Shown in pieces: positions 61,661 through 64,000 of a stretch of 64,000 nt of DNA (position 1 is the first letter of the stretch; the number at the start of each line of letters is the position of its first letter). The notes under the pieces were generated by a model that was not told the DNA's origin, made no database searches, and was given only the letters and a program-made list of their open reading frames with translations. Both the position numbers and the translations under genes were made by a program. Source of the DNA: Numida meleagris (Eukaryota; Chordata; Aves; Galliformes; Numididae); NCBI RefSeq assembly GCF_002078875.1, contig NC_034420.1, positions 4,959,814 through 5,023,813 on the forward strand, given 5' to 3'.

Positions 61661-64000
61661 GGCCAAGGTGCATATCACAATGTGTAGTCTGGCATCTTCA
61701 ATCATATCTGTTAGTTAATCAATTTACATATCTAACACTTAAAAAGAAAAGGAAAAATAGCTTTTATAATGCTGGTATATTATTTCACATTTAATCTCAC
61801 CACCTCCAATTTAACTGTTATCAATTTTAAGGCAAAATAAAATGCTTTTTGAAGCAATCTGAAGAAAGGGAATATTCATACATTGTTTTTGCTATTAGAA
61901 AAAAAAAATCGTATTTTCACCAATTGAAATGCAACAAACACAATCCACGCTTAAATGTGAATAAGGTGTCATCCGTCCAAATAATTTGCCTTAGCAACTC
62001 AAACTGTTTAGACGACACAGCAACGAAACAGAAACTGCTCATATCACACAACAACTCACTTGTAACTGGGGAAGCTACCACCAAGCAGCCCTGCAATGTG
62101 GCTGACCCATGGAGTGAGGGTCAGCAAACAGTGTGACTGAAGAACAGCCAGGATGCACCTGTACCTGTCAGAAACCTGACTGTAAGATGTACCTAGAAGA
62201 CACCGTCCCTTTTGACAAAGCTTGGTAGTTTTCCAAATCATCTTCTAGCATACAGACTTCCACATATGACTGTGGTCCTACAGCAGGCCAACTTTGCAGA
62301 ATTCTATTCACTGATGGACAGTGCTGGGAAAGACAATGTTCTAAAAGATAAAATAAAAACGACAACTGTTTTAATTGCTTAATAAAATATCAATTAATTA
62401 GTTGCCTGTCAACAAAATGAAATCATCATCAAAATATCTGAAATCCATTGAACTCCATCAATCTTTTAAGATGGGCCATTTTTAAGAAAGAGAGACCTTT
62501 ACTCGGTATGAAGCCATATATAACCTGAATTTCTATCACTAGAAGTTTGCAATGATTAGAAAAATATATAATAGCTTTGATTGTAAAAAGTCATTTACGT
62601 GGTTATATAAAGGCACAGATATTTAACAGTTAAAATAGTGTAGATGTATCCTTTAAACCCAAGGCTTGCAGATCTTTTTCACTGAGAAGACTACCAGCAT
62701 TGGCAACCCTGAGAAGATGCAGAAGGAATATGACTGTGTTCTTCCACCTCCAAATTCCCTATTATTAGGTACAGAAGAAAATGGTATGAATGGCAGGCAC
62801 CAGGGCATTGTTGTGGGACAAACATTTCTTCATTTGTTGACAAAGACAGATCACTGTTATGCAGACCATGGATTAAAACAATTCTTGCACAAAAAAGATA
62901 CTTTCCATTTTAGTTTGCTGACTGTATTGGCTTAATTTTTTCATCTATGCCTCTTAGTTAATCACTACTGAGTTTAGAGCCTGAGGTTTCATATAAAAAA
63001 GTAACAGCAAAAACCTTATAAAAAAAGTTACCAGAGTGATTATTGAGCATCACTTCTTTGACTGCTCTAATCAAGAAGTTGAAGAAACTATGCAAGCAGC
63101 AGCTTATGCCTGGAAGCACCTTTACCAGTTGTTGCTGCAACTACTTAAGGAGCAAACATCCCTTTAATCCCCTACAATGTAAATATTATTCTCCTCCTAA
63201 AGAAAGAAACTGAAGCTGAATAAATTAAATCTGTTGGTCACAAGAACAAGAACTTGATGGCAGAACCTAGAACTGAAATTTCTAACTCTCAGTTCATGGA
63301 ACTGGAAGTATTAGCTGTATTAACTTGAAATTTTGCAGGAAAATGGGACTGTTCCAGTAACGATGCACAGTCTACATAAGAGTTTCATGGTTTGCTAACT
63401 GCTAATATTTAGCAGTTCTAATGTTTTACACAGCTGCAAGAAATATTATGGTGGCTATGACCTCCTAGAGCCTGTGACATCTATGAAATTCTTGTATCAT
63501 CTTGACTAGTTACAGCATAGATGCATCATCTGGGGACACAAGAGATGAAATACTGTGCTCAGTGCTAGAAGTACCTGTCTGATAATTTCAAAGATAATAA
63601 TTCCTCAATAAGGGGAAGGTGAGCACGAAGCAATGACACTTTGTACAAGCAGGACTCGCTCACTGGTATCTCAGAGAAATCACAAGCATCCTTCTCATAG
63701 CTTTGAAAAAGGCTGCTTACATAGGGAGCACTTTTCATGTTGGACTCAAATATCCTCACTTAACTGCCTCTTGGAGGAAAAGGAAAAGTGAATAAGGAGC
63801 ACCTTGAAGTGATTGATGACAATGTTCACTGCATTTGTGGGACAGCTCATTAGGTACTATAGAAAGGGCCCCTCACAATGCACATTAAAGAATCCGAGGG
63901 GAGTACATTCTTGATAAGTTTTAGATCCCAACTCAAAGGCACCACGCCAGCTTTCTAACAATGGGGTGAGGCCAATGTGGAACACTTCAGAAGGATTTAC

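Larger units (their letters stand above)
56461..64000. other. Unique non-coding DNA
   Basis: No gene or interspersed repeat recognised to the end of the window. GC-richer stretches at 57530-57660, 59640-59790 and 60690-60760 carry a few CpGs but no supported exons. Homopolymer and AT-rich simple repeats are listed separately. Confidence 0.6.

Overview
This is vertebrate, almost certainly avian, nuclear DNA. It is AT-rich with no bacterial-style gene packing, and its dominant interspersed repeat is CR1, the chicken-repeat LINE: eight separate 5'-truncated copies plus one nested scrap. Several copies end in the diagnostic ATTCTATG-type octamer tail. A mariner-like DNA transposon remnant of the type I know from chicken as galluhop is present, and a solo copy of its terminal sequence lies 12 kb away. 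Together these point to a bird, most likely a galliform. No bacterial operon, CRISPR array, rRNA or tRNA gene was seen.

Layout. 1-1.8 kb: unique AT-rich DNA. 1.8-2.9 kb: the longest CR1 (+), with a decayed reverse transcriptase. 2.9-8.7 kb: unique, with an AT-rich imperfect palindrome near 6.05-6.12 kb. 8.66-9.05 kb: CR1 (-). 10.8 kb: solo mariner end. 10.9-20.2 kb: unique, with a perfect 20-bp palindrome at 13.97 kb and a small CpG-containing patch at 16.7 kb. 20.2-23.3 kb: a repeat cluster of two CR1 (+) copies and the mariner remnant. 25.9 kb: CR1 (-). 29.5-29.9 kb: an unclassified repeat-like segment. 36.3 kb: CR1 (-). 37.8-38.0 kb: a long (TTCC)n microsatellite broken by a 21-N gap. 43.16 kb: a 73-bp CR1 scrap (-). 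45.6-46.2 kb: CR1 (+) carrying a nested antisense CR1 tail. 46.2-64 kb: mostly unique, with short tandem repeats at 48-49 and 56.3 kb and a diverged duplication at 56.1 kb.

Genes. I recognise no protein-coding gene of known family outside the transposons. The window reads as intergenic or deep-intronic DNA. Six short segments have paired or single consensus splice signals plus an open frame: 10655-10730 (-), 25450-25546 (-), 34621-34673 (+), 36905-37057 (+), 43918-44126 (-) and 44461-44532 (-). The best protein-like one is 43918-44126 (-): an ATG with A at -3, a lysine-flanked hydrophobic segment and a CAG|GTAGGT donor. All are candidates only. Their phases do not chain into an obvious gene, and each could be chance or a lncRNA exon.

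I found no convincing new biological system. The observations most worth checking are the candidate exons, the nested CR1 micro-insertion, the mariner pair, the 29.5-kb repeat-like segment and the collapsed microsatellite.
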